Of a stretch of 38,043 nucleotides of DNA, positions 16,153 through 23,659 are shown in pieces. The notes below the pieces were generated by a model. That model worked only from the letters and a program-made list of their open reading frames with translations. It made no database searches and was not told the origin of the DNA. Numbering within the stretch: the stretch's first letter is position 1; every line of letters starts with the position of its first letter. The position numbers were made by a program, and so were the translations under genes. Origin of the DNA: SSC3 sp035477015 (GTDB lineage Bacteria; Actinomycetota; Actinomycetes; Propionibacteriales; Nocardioidaceae); NCBI GenBank assembly GCA_035477015.1, contig DATILB010000168.1, positions 1 through 38,043 of the forward strand, given 5' to 3'.

Positions 16153-17988
16153 TCACTCCGACTCGAGCGCCGCAGCCACGCGTCGGTGTGCCTCCCAGAT
16201 CTCCTCCGGGAGTCCGCCGAACTGCTCGAGGTGGGCCTGACGGTGACCCATCTCCTGGCGCCAACGCTCGATGTCGATCGTGAGCAGGCGGTCGAGCTCA
16301 CCCTCGGGCAGCTCCAGGCCGGCCATCTCCAGCTCCTCGACCGTCGGCACGATCCCGACCGGCGTCTGGCGGCCCTCCACTGCACCTTCCTTGAGGCGCA
16401 TCAGCCACAGCAGCGGTCGGAGGTTCTCGCGGTAGCCGGGCCAGAGGAAGTGGCCGTCCTCCGGGTCGCGCTGGAACCAGTTCACGTGCGCGAAGATCGG
16501 CTGCTCGCTCGCGGCGCCGACGATCTTGAGCCAGTGCGCGGCGTAGGCGCCCTCGGCGTACGACATGAATGGCCGCATCGACATCGGGTCGTAGCGGAGC
16601 ATGCCCTCGACACCCTCGGCAGCGAAGGTCGCCTCGGCGCCGAGTGTCAGACCGTCGTACACGCCTTCGGCCAGGTCGGTGATCGCCCGGATCAGTGGCT
16701 CGCGGTCACGCGTGCGGCCACCGAAGATGATGCCGTCGATCGGGACGCCGCCCGGAGCCTCGAAGTCGGCTGCGACGTTCGGCACGTTGGCGAGGGTCGT
16801 GGTGAAGCGGCTGTTCGGGTGCGCCCAGGGGTCGTTCGCCTGCTCGTCGGACCGGTCCGCGATGGCGAGTCCCTTCCAGTCCAGCCAGCCGTCGAGGTCG
16901 GTCGGCGGGTTCTTGGTGCGGCCCTCCCACCAGACCTCGTGCGTCTTCTCGTTGTAGGCGACGTTGGTGAAGATCGCCTGCGAGCTGGACCCCACCGAGT
17001 GCAGCGCGCCGGGGTTGGTGGCCTCGTTGGTGTCCTTGGCGACACCGAAGACGCCGAACTCAGGGTTCATGCCGTACAGCCGGCCGTCCTCGCCGACCCA
17101 CAGCCACGCGATGTCGTCGCCGTAGAACTCCACGTGGTACCGGTCGCCGAGTGCGTCGGGCGCCAGCGTCATCGCGAGGTTGGTCTTGCCGGAGGCGCTG
17201 GGGAAGCCACCACAGATGTGGTACTTCTTCCCGGTCTCCTTGTCCGTGATGCCGAGGAGCATGAACTGCTCGGCGAGGAACTTGCCGGACGCCCAACCGT
17301 CGTACGACGCCTGGCGCAGGCCGTGCGCGATCTTGCCGAGCAGTGCGTTGCCGCCGTACGACGACCCGAAGTGCAGGATCGTGCGCTCGTCGGCGGCCGT
17401 GACGAAGTAGCGCTGGTCGTCCGGCGTGCCCTGACCGAGGTTCTCGAGGTCGCCTGTGACGTGGACGGCGCGGACGAAGCTGTCGGGGTCGGCGAGGTTG
17501 TTGAGGTACTCGACGCCGACGCGGGCCATGCGGATCATGTGCAGGACGACGGTGCGGTTGTCAGTGACCTCGACGCCGGCGGCGTACGCCTCGAGCGGAG
17601 AGCCGGGCGGGGCCATCAGGTAGGGGATCACGTACATGGTCCTGCCGGTGGACGCGCCTTGCATGCGCTCCTCGAGCATCGGACGCATCTCCGACGCCGG
17701 CCGCCAGTTGTTGTACGTGCCCCGGTCGGACTCGTTGCTCGTGGCGACGACGGTCCGCTCCTCCGAGCGGGCGGTGTCCTTGTGGTAGCTCCGCGAGTAG
17801 TAGCGGCCCTCGCCCGCGGGGAGGATCTCGCCGGCGTCCAGCGACTCCTGGACCAACCGCTCGTCGTCCTTGGCGCTGACCACCTCGACCCGGTCTGCAC
17901 CTGTGTGCTCCGCCCAGTGGCGCACGAACTCGCGCACCTTCGGGTTGGTCAGTCCAGCATCATCGAGCGCCTTGTCCACAGCAGCCAT
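16153..17988 (-). CDS. pckG: Phosphoenolpyruvate carboxykinase (GTP)
   Basis: 611 residues, the usual length for GTP-type PEPCK. The enzyme converts oxaloacetate and GTP to PEP and CO2, the entry step of gluconeogenesis. The ATG at 17988 ('AAVDKALDDAGLTNPKVREF') is chosen over an upstream open extension of 68 codons that lacks family similarity; GAGGA precedes it. Signature motifs are 'CGGFPSASGKTNLAMTLAP' near residues 262-280 (nucleotide P-loop with the active-site Cys), 'YGDDIAWLWVGEDG' near 290-300 (metal-binding kinase-2), and 'RTMYVIPYLMAPPGSPLEAY' near 115-135. The gap to the upstream DinB-like gene is 43 bp and holds TAAGGT as a possible -10. The long plus-strand frame across this gene is a shadow. 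Confidence 0.96.
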   Translation of the reverse strand: MAAVDKALDDAGLTNPKVREFVRHWAEHTGADRVEVVSAKDDERLVQESLDAGEILPAGEGRYYSRSYHKDTARSEERTVVATSNESDRGTYNNWRPASEMRPMLEERMQGASTGRTMYVIPYLMAPPGSPLEAYAAGVEVTDNRTVVLHMIRMARVGVEYLNNLADPDSFVRAVHVTGDLENLGQGTPDDQRYFVTAADERTILHFGSSYGGNALLGKIAHGLRQASYDGWASGKFLAEQFMLLGITDKETGKKYHICGGFPSASGKTNLAMTLAPDALGDRYHVEFYGDDIAWLWVGEDGRLYGMNPEFGVFGVAKDTNEATNPGALHSVGSSSQAIFTNVAYNEKTHEVWWEGRTKNPPTDLDGWLDWKGLAIADRSDEQANDPWAHPNSRFTTTLANVPNVAADFEAPGGVPIDGIIFGGRTRDREPLIRAITDLAEGVYDGLTLGAEATFAAEGVEGMLRYDPMSMRPFMSYAEGAYAAHWLKIVGAASEQPIFAHVNWFQRDPEDGHFLWPGYRENLRPLLWLMRLKEGAVEGRQTPVGIVPTVEELEMAGLELPEGELDRLLTIDIERWRQEMGHRQAHLEQFGGLPEEIWEAHRRVAAALESE

Positions 17989-18031
17989 CGTCCTCAGTGT
18001 TTCCTTCCGCGTCCGGCCTGTGAAGGGGACC

Positions 18032-18631
18032 TTAGCCGAGTCCGGCCGCCTCGGCCTCCCTGGCTGCCTCCTCAAGACGCTCGCGGTACGCCGCCCACCA
18101 GGCCGGGTCTCCGGGGGCCATGTTGTCGTTCTCCGCCCGGAGACCCACCGCCCCGTCGATCGTCTCCCGGACGATGTCCATGTGCCCGGCATGCCGGTTG
18201 GTCTCCGCGATGAGGTGCACCAGGATCAGGTGCACGGTCACGTGCCGGCGATCCTCCGCCCACCAGGAGACCTCGCCCGCTCCCTCGAGGCCGAGCGCCT
18301 CGACCGTGGCATCGGAGTGTGCCCAGACGCGGCGGTACAGGCTCACGATGTCCTCCCGGGACTGGTCCGGGGGGGCCCACAGGTCCGCGTTGTCCTCGGC
18401 GCCCTCCTCGAACCAGGGCAGGGACTCGGGGGAGGGGCGTCCGAAGCAGTCGCCCAGGTAGCCGGCCTCGACGCTCGCGACGTGCTTGACCACGCCGAGC
18501 AGGTTGGTGCCGGTCGGCGTCATGGGCCTGCGCACGTCGTACTCGGAGAGGCCTTCGAGCTTCCAGAGCAGCGCTTCGCGTGCGGACTGGAGGTAGCGGA
18601 GCAGGGTTGTCTGGGGGTCCGAGAGGGTCAT
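18032..18631 (-). CDS. DinB/DUF664-family protein
   Basis: 199 residues from the ATG at 18631 ('MTLSDPQTTLLRYLQSAREA'). It has the four-helix DinB-superfamily layout with three His positions able to bind a metal: 'GVVKHVASVEAGYLGD' near residue 48, 'LILVHLIAETNRHAGHMDIV' near 140. The superfamily includes mycothiol- and bacillithiol-dependent transferases, which would suit an actinobacterium, but function is not established for this branch. In-frame codons further upstream lack family similarity. No ribosome site is evident. It is transcribed leftwards, divergent from the 45-residue small gene, and lies upstream of pckG. Confidence 0.84.
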   Translation of the reverse strand: MTLSDPQTTLLRYLQSAREALLWKLEGLSEYDVRRPMTPTGTNLLGVVKHVASVEAGYLGDCFGRPSPESLPWFEEGAEDNADLWAPPDQSREDIVSLYRRVWAHSDATVEALGLEGAGEVSWWAEDRRHVTVHLILVHLIAETNRHAGHMDIVRETIDGAVGLRAENDNMAPGDPAWWAAYRERLEEAAREAEAAGLG

Positions 18632-18720
18632 GGGCGCCAGTCTGCTCGATTCCGCGGACAAGCGAGGCGACGACCTGTACAAAAGGGACATATCTATTTC
18701 AGCCTGAGGGAGGCAGACCA

Positions 18721-18858
18721 ATGGATAAGAGGCGCCGTACTGCACGAGACTTCTTCGCACGCGAGCTGCACTGGTGGGACGACCACCCGCCGGCCGACCC
18801 AGAGACCGAGCCCCTGTACGCCGAGGCGCTCCTGGGCCACTGGGCCCAGGTCTCCTGA
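18721..18858 (+). CDS. Small acidic/basic hypothetical protein (45 aa)
   Basis: 45 residues: a basic start 'MDKRRRTARDFFARELHWWD' followed by an acidic, Pro-rich tail 'DHPPADPETEPLYAEALLG'. GAGGGAGG stands ten bases before the ATG, a strong ribosome site, and TATCTA and TACAAA lie in the AT-richer stretch upstream. Third codon positions are mostly G or C, as in real genes here. I do not recognise the family. It stands between the divergent DinB-like gene and the convergent FMN reductase, whose stop is immediately adjacent. Confidence 0.6.
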   Translation: MDKRRRTARDFFARELHWWDDHPPADPETEPLYAEALLGHWAQVS

Positions 18859-19470
18859 TCAGTTCGCGAGCAGCTGCTGGAAGGGCGTGAACGCCACGCC
18901 GTTCGCTGCCGTGCTGGCGCGCACCGCAGCGAGAACCTTCGGGCGACCGACCAGCAGGGACGCCAGCTCGTCGGCCGCGCGCTCGATGCGTTCGTCCAGC
19001 CCGACGTGCCCGAAGTCCTCCGTGGCAGCGAAGACCGCCGTCGGGAGCACCACCGCGCGCAAGTAGGTGAAGAGCGGCCGCAACGCATGCTCCAGGGAGA
19101 GACTGTGTCGCGCCGTACCCGCCGTCGCGGCGATGAGAACCGGCTTGCCCGCCAGCGCGTCCTCCGGGAGTACGTCGAAGAAGGTCTTGAAGAGTCCGCT
19201 GTACGACGCCGAGAAGATCGGCGACACGGCGATGACCGCGTCGGCTCCCTCGACCGACGCGATGGCCTCTGCCAAGGTGCCGGACGGGAATCCCGTCAGC
19301 AGGTTGTCCGCGAGCGGGTGCGCGAGCATGCGCAGCTCGATCACCTCGACCTCGACCGGCCGGCCCGCCGCTTCGATGCGTGCCTGGGCGGCCGCTGTCA
19401 GACGATCCGCCAGCAGTCGTGTCGACGAAGGCTGCGACAGGCCTCCGCTGATGACGGCGATCTTCGTCAT
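18859..19470 (-). CDS. NADPH-dependent FMN reductase (CE1759-like)
   Basis: 203 residues. Flavodoxin-like reductase: 'KIAVISGGLSQPSSTRLLAD' at the N-terminus (phosphate loop), 'AVIAVSPIFSASYSGLFKTF' near residue 80 (the 'SP.Y..S.SG..K' FMN pocket), 'VLIAATAGTARHSL'. It supplies reduced FMN to a partner monooxygenase. Its ATG overlaps the stop of the luciferase-like gene by four bases (ATGA), so the pair is translationally coupled, as in the corynebacterial CE1758/CE1759 pair. Cytoplasmic; substrate set by the partner. Confidence 0.92.
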   Translation of the reverse strand: MTKIAVISGGLSQPSSTRLLADRLTAAAQARIEAAGRPVEVEVIELRMLAHPLADNLLTGFPSGTLAEAIASVEGADAVIAVSPIFSASYSGLFKTFFDVLPEDALAGKPVLIAATAGTARHSLSLEHALRPLFTYLRAVVLPTAVFAATEDFGHVGLDERIERAADELASLLVGRPKVLAAVRASTAANGVAFTPFQQLLAN

Positions 19471-20573
19471 GCCTTGACCTCTTCCGCCCCGGTGGTCGAG
19501 CCCGTCGAGACCCCGAGCAGCGACTGGTGGGTCGGCGCGTCAGGTACGTGAGCCGGGCGGCCTTCGGCGAACCCGGCCCGCAGGTCCGGGAGGATCTCGC
19601 CGAGCAGGTCGAGCTGCTCGAGGACGGTCTTCAGCGGGAGGCCGGCGTGGTCGACCAGGAACAGCTGGCGTTGGTAGTCGCCGACGTACTCCCGAAAGGC
19701 GAGCGTCCGCTCGACGACCTGCTGCGGCGAGCCGACGGTCAGGGGCGTCTGCGACGTGAAGTCCTCCAGTGACGGCCCGTTGCCGTAGACCGGAGCCTTG
19801 TCGAAGTACGGCCGGAACTCGTCGACCGCGTCCTGGCTGTTCCTGCGCATGAAGATCTGGCCACCAAGGCCGACGATCGCCTGGTCGGCCGAGCCGTGTC
19901 CGTAGTGCTCGAAGCGCTCGCGGTAAAGCCCGACCATCTGCTCGGTGTGCGACGCCGGCCAGAAGATGTGGTTGGCGAAGAACCCGTCGCCGTAGTACGC
20001 CGCCTGCTCCGCGATCTCGGGGGAGCGGATGGAGCCGTGCCACACGAACGGAGGCACGCCGTCGAGCGGCCGCGGCGTGCTCGTGAAGCCCTGCAGCGGA
20101 GTGCGGTACTTGCCCTCCCAGCTCACGACGTCCTCACGCCAGAGCCGGTAGAGCAGGTGGTAGTTCTCGATCGCCAGCGGGATGCCGTCGCGGATGTCCT
20201 TGCCGAACCACGGGTACACGGGGCCGGTGTTGCCTCGGCCCATCATGAGGTCGACGCGGCCGTCCGCGAGGTGCTGCAGGTACGCGTAGTCCTGGGCGAG
20301 GCGAACGGGGTCGTTGGTGGTGATCAGGGTGGTTGCGGTCGACAGGATCAGCCGCGACGTCTGCGCAGCGATGTTGGCGAGCAGCACCGGCGGGCTCGGG
20401 GGAGCGGCGAACGGCGGGTTGTGGTGCTCGCCGGTGGCGAAGACGTCGAGGCCGACCTCCTCGGCCTTCTTGGCGATCTCGATCGTTGCCTTGATCCGCT
20501 CGTTCTCAGTTGGCGTACGACCGGTCGTCGGGTCCGGCGTAACGTCGCCGACGGTGAAGATGCCGATCTGCAT
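19467..20573 (-). CDS. LLM-class flavin-dependent monooxygenase (CE1758-like)
   Basis: 368 residues from the ATG at 20573. A GTG nine bases upstream is rejected because it abuts the AGGAG ribosome site, while the ATG has eight bases of spacing. Luciferase-like TIM-barrel motifs: 'KAEEVGLDVFATGEHHNPPF', 'LATATTLI'-type strand ('LILSTATTLITTNDPVRLAQ'), 'GRVDLMMGRGNTGPVYPWFG', 'DGFFANHIFW'. These enzymes oxygenate or desulfonate organic substrates with FMNH2 from the coupled reductase downstream. The last residues include 'VSTGSTTG', which is encoded by a known-looking intergenic repeat (19491-19513), so the C-terminus has been extended by the repeat. A dyad operator lies upstream. Confidence 0.92.
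   Translation of the reverse strand: MQIGIFTVGDVTPDPTTGRTPTENERIKATIEIAKKAEEVGLDVFATGEHHNPPFAAPPSPPVLLANIAAQTSRLILSTATTLITTNDPVRLAQDYAYLQHLADGRVDLMMGRGNTGPVYPWFGKDIRDGIPLAIENYHLLYRLWREDVVSWEGKYRTPLQGFTSTPRPLDGVPPFVWHGSIRSPEIAEQAAYYGDGFFANHIFWPASHTEQMVGLYRERFEHYGHGSADQAIVGLGGQIFMRRNSQDAVDEFRPYFDKAPVYGNGPSLEDFTSQTPLTVGSPQQVVERTLAFREYVGDYQRQLFLVDHAGLPLKTVLEQLDLLGEILPDLRAGFAEGRPAHVPDAPTHQSLLGVSTGSTTGAEEVKA
19491..19513. repeat. Actinobacterial 'VEPVETP' repeat, short form, inside the LLM gene
   Basis: GGTGGTCGAGCC CGTCGAGACCC: arms GGTCGAG and a second GTCGAGACC. On the plus strand it reads as VEPVET, on the minus strand as VSTGSTT. A longer version is at 33939-33984. It lies in the final codons of the LLM gene. 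Confidence 0.6.
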
Positions 20574-20588
20574 CCCGCTCACTCCTCA

Positions 20589-20613
20589 TTAGTTGACGTT
20601 TCAACCGTACTAA
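20589..20613 (-). promoter_or_regulatory. Dyad operator upstream of the LLM/FMN reductase operon
   Basis: Two nested inverted repeats: TTAGT(20589-20593) with ACTAA(20609-20613), and GTTGA(20592-20596) with TCAAC(20601-20605). It lies about 16 bp before the LLM start, in an AT-richer stretch. The TTGA-N-TCAA pattern suits a MarR-family repressor, but no regulator gene is adjacent, so any regulator acts in trans. Confidence 0.55.
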
Positions 20614-20635
20614 CAGGAGCCCTCCTCTGTCTATT

Positions 20636-20677
20636 CCGCGGTACATCCCGGTCACCTGGTGACTGGGGACTACCGCG
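20636..20677. repeat. Self-complementary 42-nt repeat, copy A (3' side of the nuclease gene)
   Basis: Arms CGCGGTA(20637-20643) and TACCGCG(20671-20677) pair, with GGTCACC/GGTGAC at the core. The repeat covers the stop codon of the minus-strand nuclease gene (20670-20672). About 31 of 42 positions equal copy B at 21682-21723, aligned without gaps and in the same orientation. Confidence 0.75.
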
Positions 20678-21635
20678 AGACTGCACAGCTCGGCCCGCAC
20701 GGCCGAGGCGAGCCCGTCCAGCCGCCTCGCTGCAGCAGAACGCCCAGCTTCCCGGCGGTCGTGCATGCCCTGTCGAAGACCTGCCCCCAGGAGATGCGCA
20801 CCGATGGTTGCCCGTCAACCGCGGCGTCGAGATCGCGCTCGAAGTCTTGGTCGCGTGCTCCGGCCGTGTCGTGGAACAGGCGTCCGTCGAGCTCGACGAT
20901 CAGCCCGCACTCGTACTCGACGTCGCGGTAGATGCGGCCCGACGAGTCGTGCGCTGGCCGCTGCCGTCGAGCGGAACCAAGGCCGTGCGCTCGCTCGACT
21001 CGTGTCAGGTAGCCGTGCTCGAGCACCGAGCAAGCGCCTTCGGCGACGTCGAGAAGAACACCCCGTAGCCACGCGCGCCGGCCCGCCGAGGTGCGTTCGT
21101 CGAGCCGATTGAGGAGCCGCCGAGCGGTGGTCCGCCGACTCTGCACCGCGCCGGCCAGGACGCTGAGGGCGGCGAAGTCCGATCTGGCCCCGATCGCGAC
21201 ATCAAGGGCTGCCTCCTCGTAGCGAAGTCTCGGTGGACTGGCGTTCCAGAGAGTCCGGTCATCGAGGTACCGCATGCGCTGCACTTGGACGCCGGGTGGC
21301 ACGACGAGCCGTCGATCGCGCGACACGGCGACGTGGATAAGGCCCTCATGAGAATCCCGACGGCCGGGGCCGTCTGCCGCACGTAGGGCGGACTCGCCGC
21401 AAAGGGCCGCCGGCCAGGAGAACAAGACGGCGGCCCACGCTCGTTGCAACCACGTGAGCGGGCCGGTGTGGTCGACGTACACGCCATCGAACACCCGACG
21501 CAGCTCGCGCCGTCGCACGAGTCGACGAATGTCGGCGTCCGTCAGGCCCGCCTCCAACAGCTGCCGGCGAGAGACCACGCCAGCCTGCAGAATCGCAGCA
21601 TCCATGGCGGCGATCGTCCCGGCTCGCGTGGACAT
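20670..21635 (-). CDS. AbiEi-like N-domain plus DUF559/VSR-like PD-(D/E)XK nuclease-like protein
   Basis: 321 residues from the ATG at 21635; an internal ATG at 21605 is an alternative, and neither has a good ribosome site. Residues 14-60 resemble the winged-helix domain of AbiEi antitoxins ('VVSRRQLLEAGLTDADIRRL' then 'RRVFDGVYV'). The C-terminal part looks like a DUF559/VSR-type endonuclease fold: Glu206 in 'SVLEHGYL', Asp238 in 'IYRDVEY', Glu248-Leu-Asp250 in 'LIVELDGRLFHD' with His255. No AbiEii toxin or other partner is adjacent. The gene is bracketed by two related self-complementary repeats, one of which contains its stop codon. Function is unknown; it could be a solitary nuclease, a regulator, or the agent that moves the cassette. 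Confidence 0.8.
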   Translation of the reverse strand: MSTRAGTIAAMDAAILQAGVVSRRQLLEAGLTDADIRRLVRRRELRRVFDGVYVDHTGPLTWLQRAWAAVLFSWPAALCGESALRAADGPGRRDSHEGLIHVAVSRDRRLVVPPGVQVQRMRYLDDRTLWNASPPRLRYEEAALDVAIGARSDFAALSVLAGAVQSRRTTARRLLNRLDERTSAGRRAWLRGVLLDVAEGACSVLEHGYLTRVERAHGLGSARRQRPAHDSSGRIYRDVEYECGLIVELDGRLFHDTAGARDQDFERDLDAAVDGQPSVRISWGQVFDRACTTAGKLGVLLQRGGWTGSPRPCGPSCAVSR

Positions 21636-21681
21636 GCGGCACGGAGGAGCCCCCAGCCTGTGGACAACAGATCCCAGATCC

Positions 21682-21723
21682 GAGGTACATCTCAGTCGTC
21701 AGGTGACTGACATGTACCGCGGA
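21682..21723. repeat. Self-complementary 42-nt repeat, copy B (5' side of the nuclease gene)
   Basis: GGTACAT(21686-21692) pairs with ATGTACC(21714-21720), and TCAGTC(21694-21699) with GACTGA(21707-21712), leaving a seven-base loop. It lies about 50 bp upstream of the nuclease start and ends 7 bp before the 3' end of the acylase gene, so it may also end transcription of that gene. Confidence 0.75.
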
Positions 21724-21729
21724 TTGCCG

Positions 21730-23574
21730 TCAAGTCTCCTTGGTCAGCTGGTCCCAGTCCGTGACCACCGGAGCCAGCTCACCGTCGGCCCACAGCGCGA
21801 GCTGGTCATGGTGGTGAGGGCGGCCCGGGGCTCCGGACGCGCCGAGGGGCACAACCCACCGGCTGCGTGACCTGTCGGCGAGATCCCAGACGTAGCGCGC
21901 CACCGGACCTCCCGAGCAGACGGCTACTCCGGGGATGACACGCATCGCCTGGATGCAGTCGCTCTCGCCGTACACCGGCACGCGCGTGGCCTCGTGGAGG
22001 TCGTCGACGAGCTGGTGCGCCACGCCGAGCTGCTCCAGCCCGTGCAAGGGGTGGAAGGTGAGCGGTGGCTTCGGGTCACCCGGCTCGACCACGCCCACCG
22101 GCAGCGCCTGTGCGATCCGCCCCGGCAGGTTGAACCACGAGCCGTAGAGCCTGCCGTACGGCGACCCGGCCCCCAGAGGGGCGAAGTCCGCTCGCTCGAG
22201 GAGTCGTGCAACGACCGCATCCCGACCCGCGAGGTAGGCCGCGCCGACCTCGCGCATCTCGCCGCCGGCCTTGATGCTGTACGTGTCCGTGAGGATCGTG
22301 GCGAGGTCCTCGACGGTCAGCGCGGTCCGGTCGCCCAGAAGTGCACGGATTCGGTTGGCGCGGTGCGGCGCGGAGAAGTCGTTGCCGATGCGGTCGTACT
22401 CGTCGCTGACGCGGTTGTTCGCGGTGACGATTGCACCCTCGACCGGCGAGGTGCGAGGCAGGTCCGTGACCCACCCCTGCCACTCGTTCTCGATGCCGAC
22501 CGGCGTCACCATGTTGTCCGACGGACGCAAAGGCACCTTCCCGGCCACCCGATGCAGCACCTCGCCGTGCACGTCGGCGATAACGACGTTGTTCACCGGC
22601 TCCACCCAGTGCGCGAACGCGGCATCCACGTCGCCAGCCGTCTTCGAGCGGAGCAGAGGGAGCAGGGCTTCGAAGCCGAGGTCCTCGCAGACGTACGACG
22701 GGGTGCGCAGGCTGTAGGTCTCCTCGCCCTCGATGATCACCGGTCCCCGAGCGGTCACGATGACCTCGACCTCGACGGCCGCGCCATCTCGTACGTCGAT
22801 CTGCTCGGTGTGCCGCTCCTCCGTGCCATCGAGGTGCTCGACGTACAGGTCCTGGTAGTCGGCCATTGCGTTGGTGATGGCCCAGGCCACGGACCCCGCG
22901 TGCGCGAAGTGCTGGATGCCTGGAACTCCCGGGAACGCGAAGCCCACGACGTCGAACTCGGGGCATGCGAGGTGGACTTGCGCATAGACGTTCGGTGCCT
23001 CGAACATCCGGTGCGGATCTCCGGCGATCAGGGGGAGTCCGGACTCGGTCCGGCTGCCCGTCACGGCGAAGGCGTTGCTCCCCGACATCGGCATCCCCTC
23101 CCTGCCGAACCACACGAGCCCCTCGTCACCGAGGTGCTTGCGCACCTGGTGGCGCCAGAGCTTCGACGGGTACGTCGCGAACAGGAGGTGCTGGGCGAGG
23201 AAGACCGACACGGGGGTCCAGTGCTGCCACCTTCCAGGCGTGGCTTTCAGCGCCTCGTGCTCTGGTGCGGCCTCGAGCCCGGCGTTGACCCCGTCGGCGA
23301 ACGCCGACACGAACGCCCGGGTCTCGTCCGACAACCGGCTGAACGCCCGTCGTGCGGTGTGCTCGATGCGTGCCCGGCGAGCAAAGGTGTCCCACTCGAC
23401 CCCGGGCTGGCCCACGAGTTCGGCGACCCGACCCTCGGCACGGAGCCGCTCGAGGTCGAGCTGCCAAGCCCGGTCCATCGCTGCCGTGTGGCCTTGGCCG
23501 AAGCCGAGATCGTTCACGGAGTCCGCGCGCACGTGCGGGATGCCGTAGTCGTCGCGGAACAGCTCGAAGGTCAT
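21730..23574 (-). CDS. Penicillin acylase-family (peptidase S45) Ntn hydrolase
   Basis: 614 residues. Begins 'FELFRDDYGIPHVRADSVND' and 'LGFGQGHTAAMDRAWQLDLE', the standard alpha-chain opening of S45 enzymes. The maturation site is Gly165-Ser166 in 'MPMSGSNAFAVTGS'; Ser166 becomes the N-terminal nucleophile of the beta chain, followed by 'AGDPHRMFEAPNVYAQVHL'. 'IVTANNRVSDEY' supplies the oxyanion-hole Asn region. The family hydrolyses amide bonds of penicillins, acyl-homoserine lactones and related amides. No signal peptide is seen, unusual for classical periplasmic or secreted acylases, so it probably acts in the cytoplasm. Substrate unknown. Transcribed away from the KstR-boxed flavoprotein gene; TAGACC seven bases before the ATG may be its -10. 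Confidence 0.93.
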   Translation of the reverse strand: MTFELFRDDYGIPHVRADSVNDLGFGQGHTAAMDRAWQLDLERLRAEGRVAELVGQPGVEWDTFARRARIEHTARRAFSRLSDETRAFVSAFADGVNAGLEAAPEHEALKATPGRWQHWTPVSVFLAQHLLFATYPSKLWRHQVRKHLGDEGLVWFGREGMPMSGSNAFAVTGSRTESGLPLIAGDPHRMFEAPNVYAQVHLACPEFDVVGFAFPGVPGIQHFAHAGSVAWAITNAMADYQDLYVEHLDGTEERHTEQIDVRDGAAVEVEVIVTARGPVIIEGEETYSLRTPSYVCEDLGFEALLPLLRSKTAGDVDAAFAHWVEPVNNVVIADVHGEVLHRVAGKVPLRPSDNMVTPVGIENEWQGWVTDLPRTSPVEGAIVTANNRVSDEYDRIGNDFSAPHRANRIRALLGDRTALTVEDLATILTDTYSIKAGGEMREVGAAYLAGRDAVVARLLERADFAPLGAGSPYGRLYGSWFNLPGRIAQALPVGVVEPGDPKPPLTFHPLHGLEQLGVAHQLVDDLHEATRVPVYGESDCIQAMRVIPGVAVCSGGPVARYVWDLADRSRSRWVVPLGASGAPGRPHHHDQLALWADGELAPVVTDWDQLTKET

Positions 23575-23620
23575 GGGTCAGGGTCTATCAGGGTCTGCGC
23601 GCAGATGTGGCAGAAGGGCG

Positions 23621-23650
23621 TTGCTAGCGAACTAGAACGTGTTCTAATAC
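23621..23650 (+). promoter_or_regulatory. Promoter with KstR-type operator
   Basis: TTGCTA(23621-23626), 18 bp, TAATAC(23645-23650) form a likely sigma-A promoter. Its spacer holds the perfect palindrome TAGAACGTGTTCTA(23633-23646), which fits the KstR consensus TnnAACnnGTTnnA exactly. The predicted start site falls at or next to the ATG at 23660, implying a leaderless mRNA. KstR is the TetR-family repressor of cholesterol catabolism; no kstR gene is in the window. Confidence 0.75.
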
Positions 23651-23659
23651 ACTCGCTTC

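Noticed and set aside
16084..18213. 709-codon plus-strand open frame across pckG
   Set aside because: Antisense to a gene with clear PEPCK motifs; composition artefact of high GC.
20670..21635. AbiE type IV toxin-antitoxin system
   Set aside because: Only an AbiEi-like N-domain is present; no AbiEii nucleotidyltransferase gene lies next to it.
21658..21672. DnaA-box-like TGTGGACAA upstream of the nuclease gene
   Set aside because: A single box without clusters, AT-rich unwinding region or dnaA/dnaN neighbours does not make an origin.
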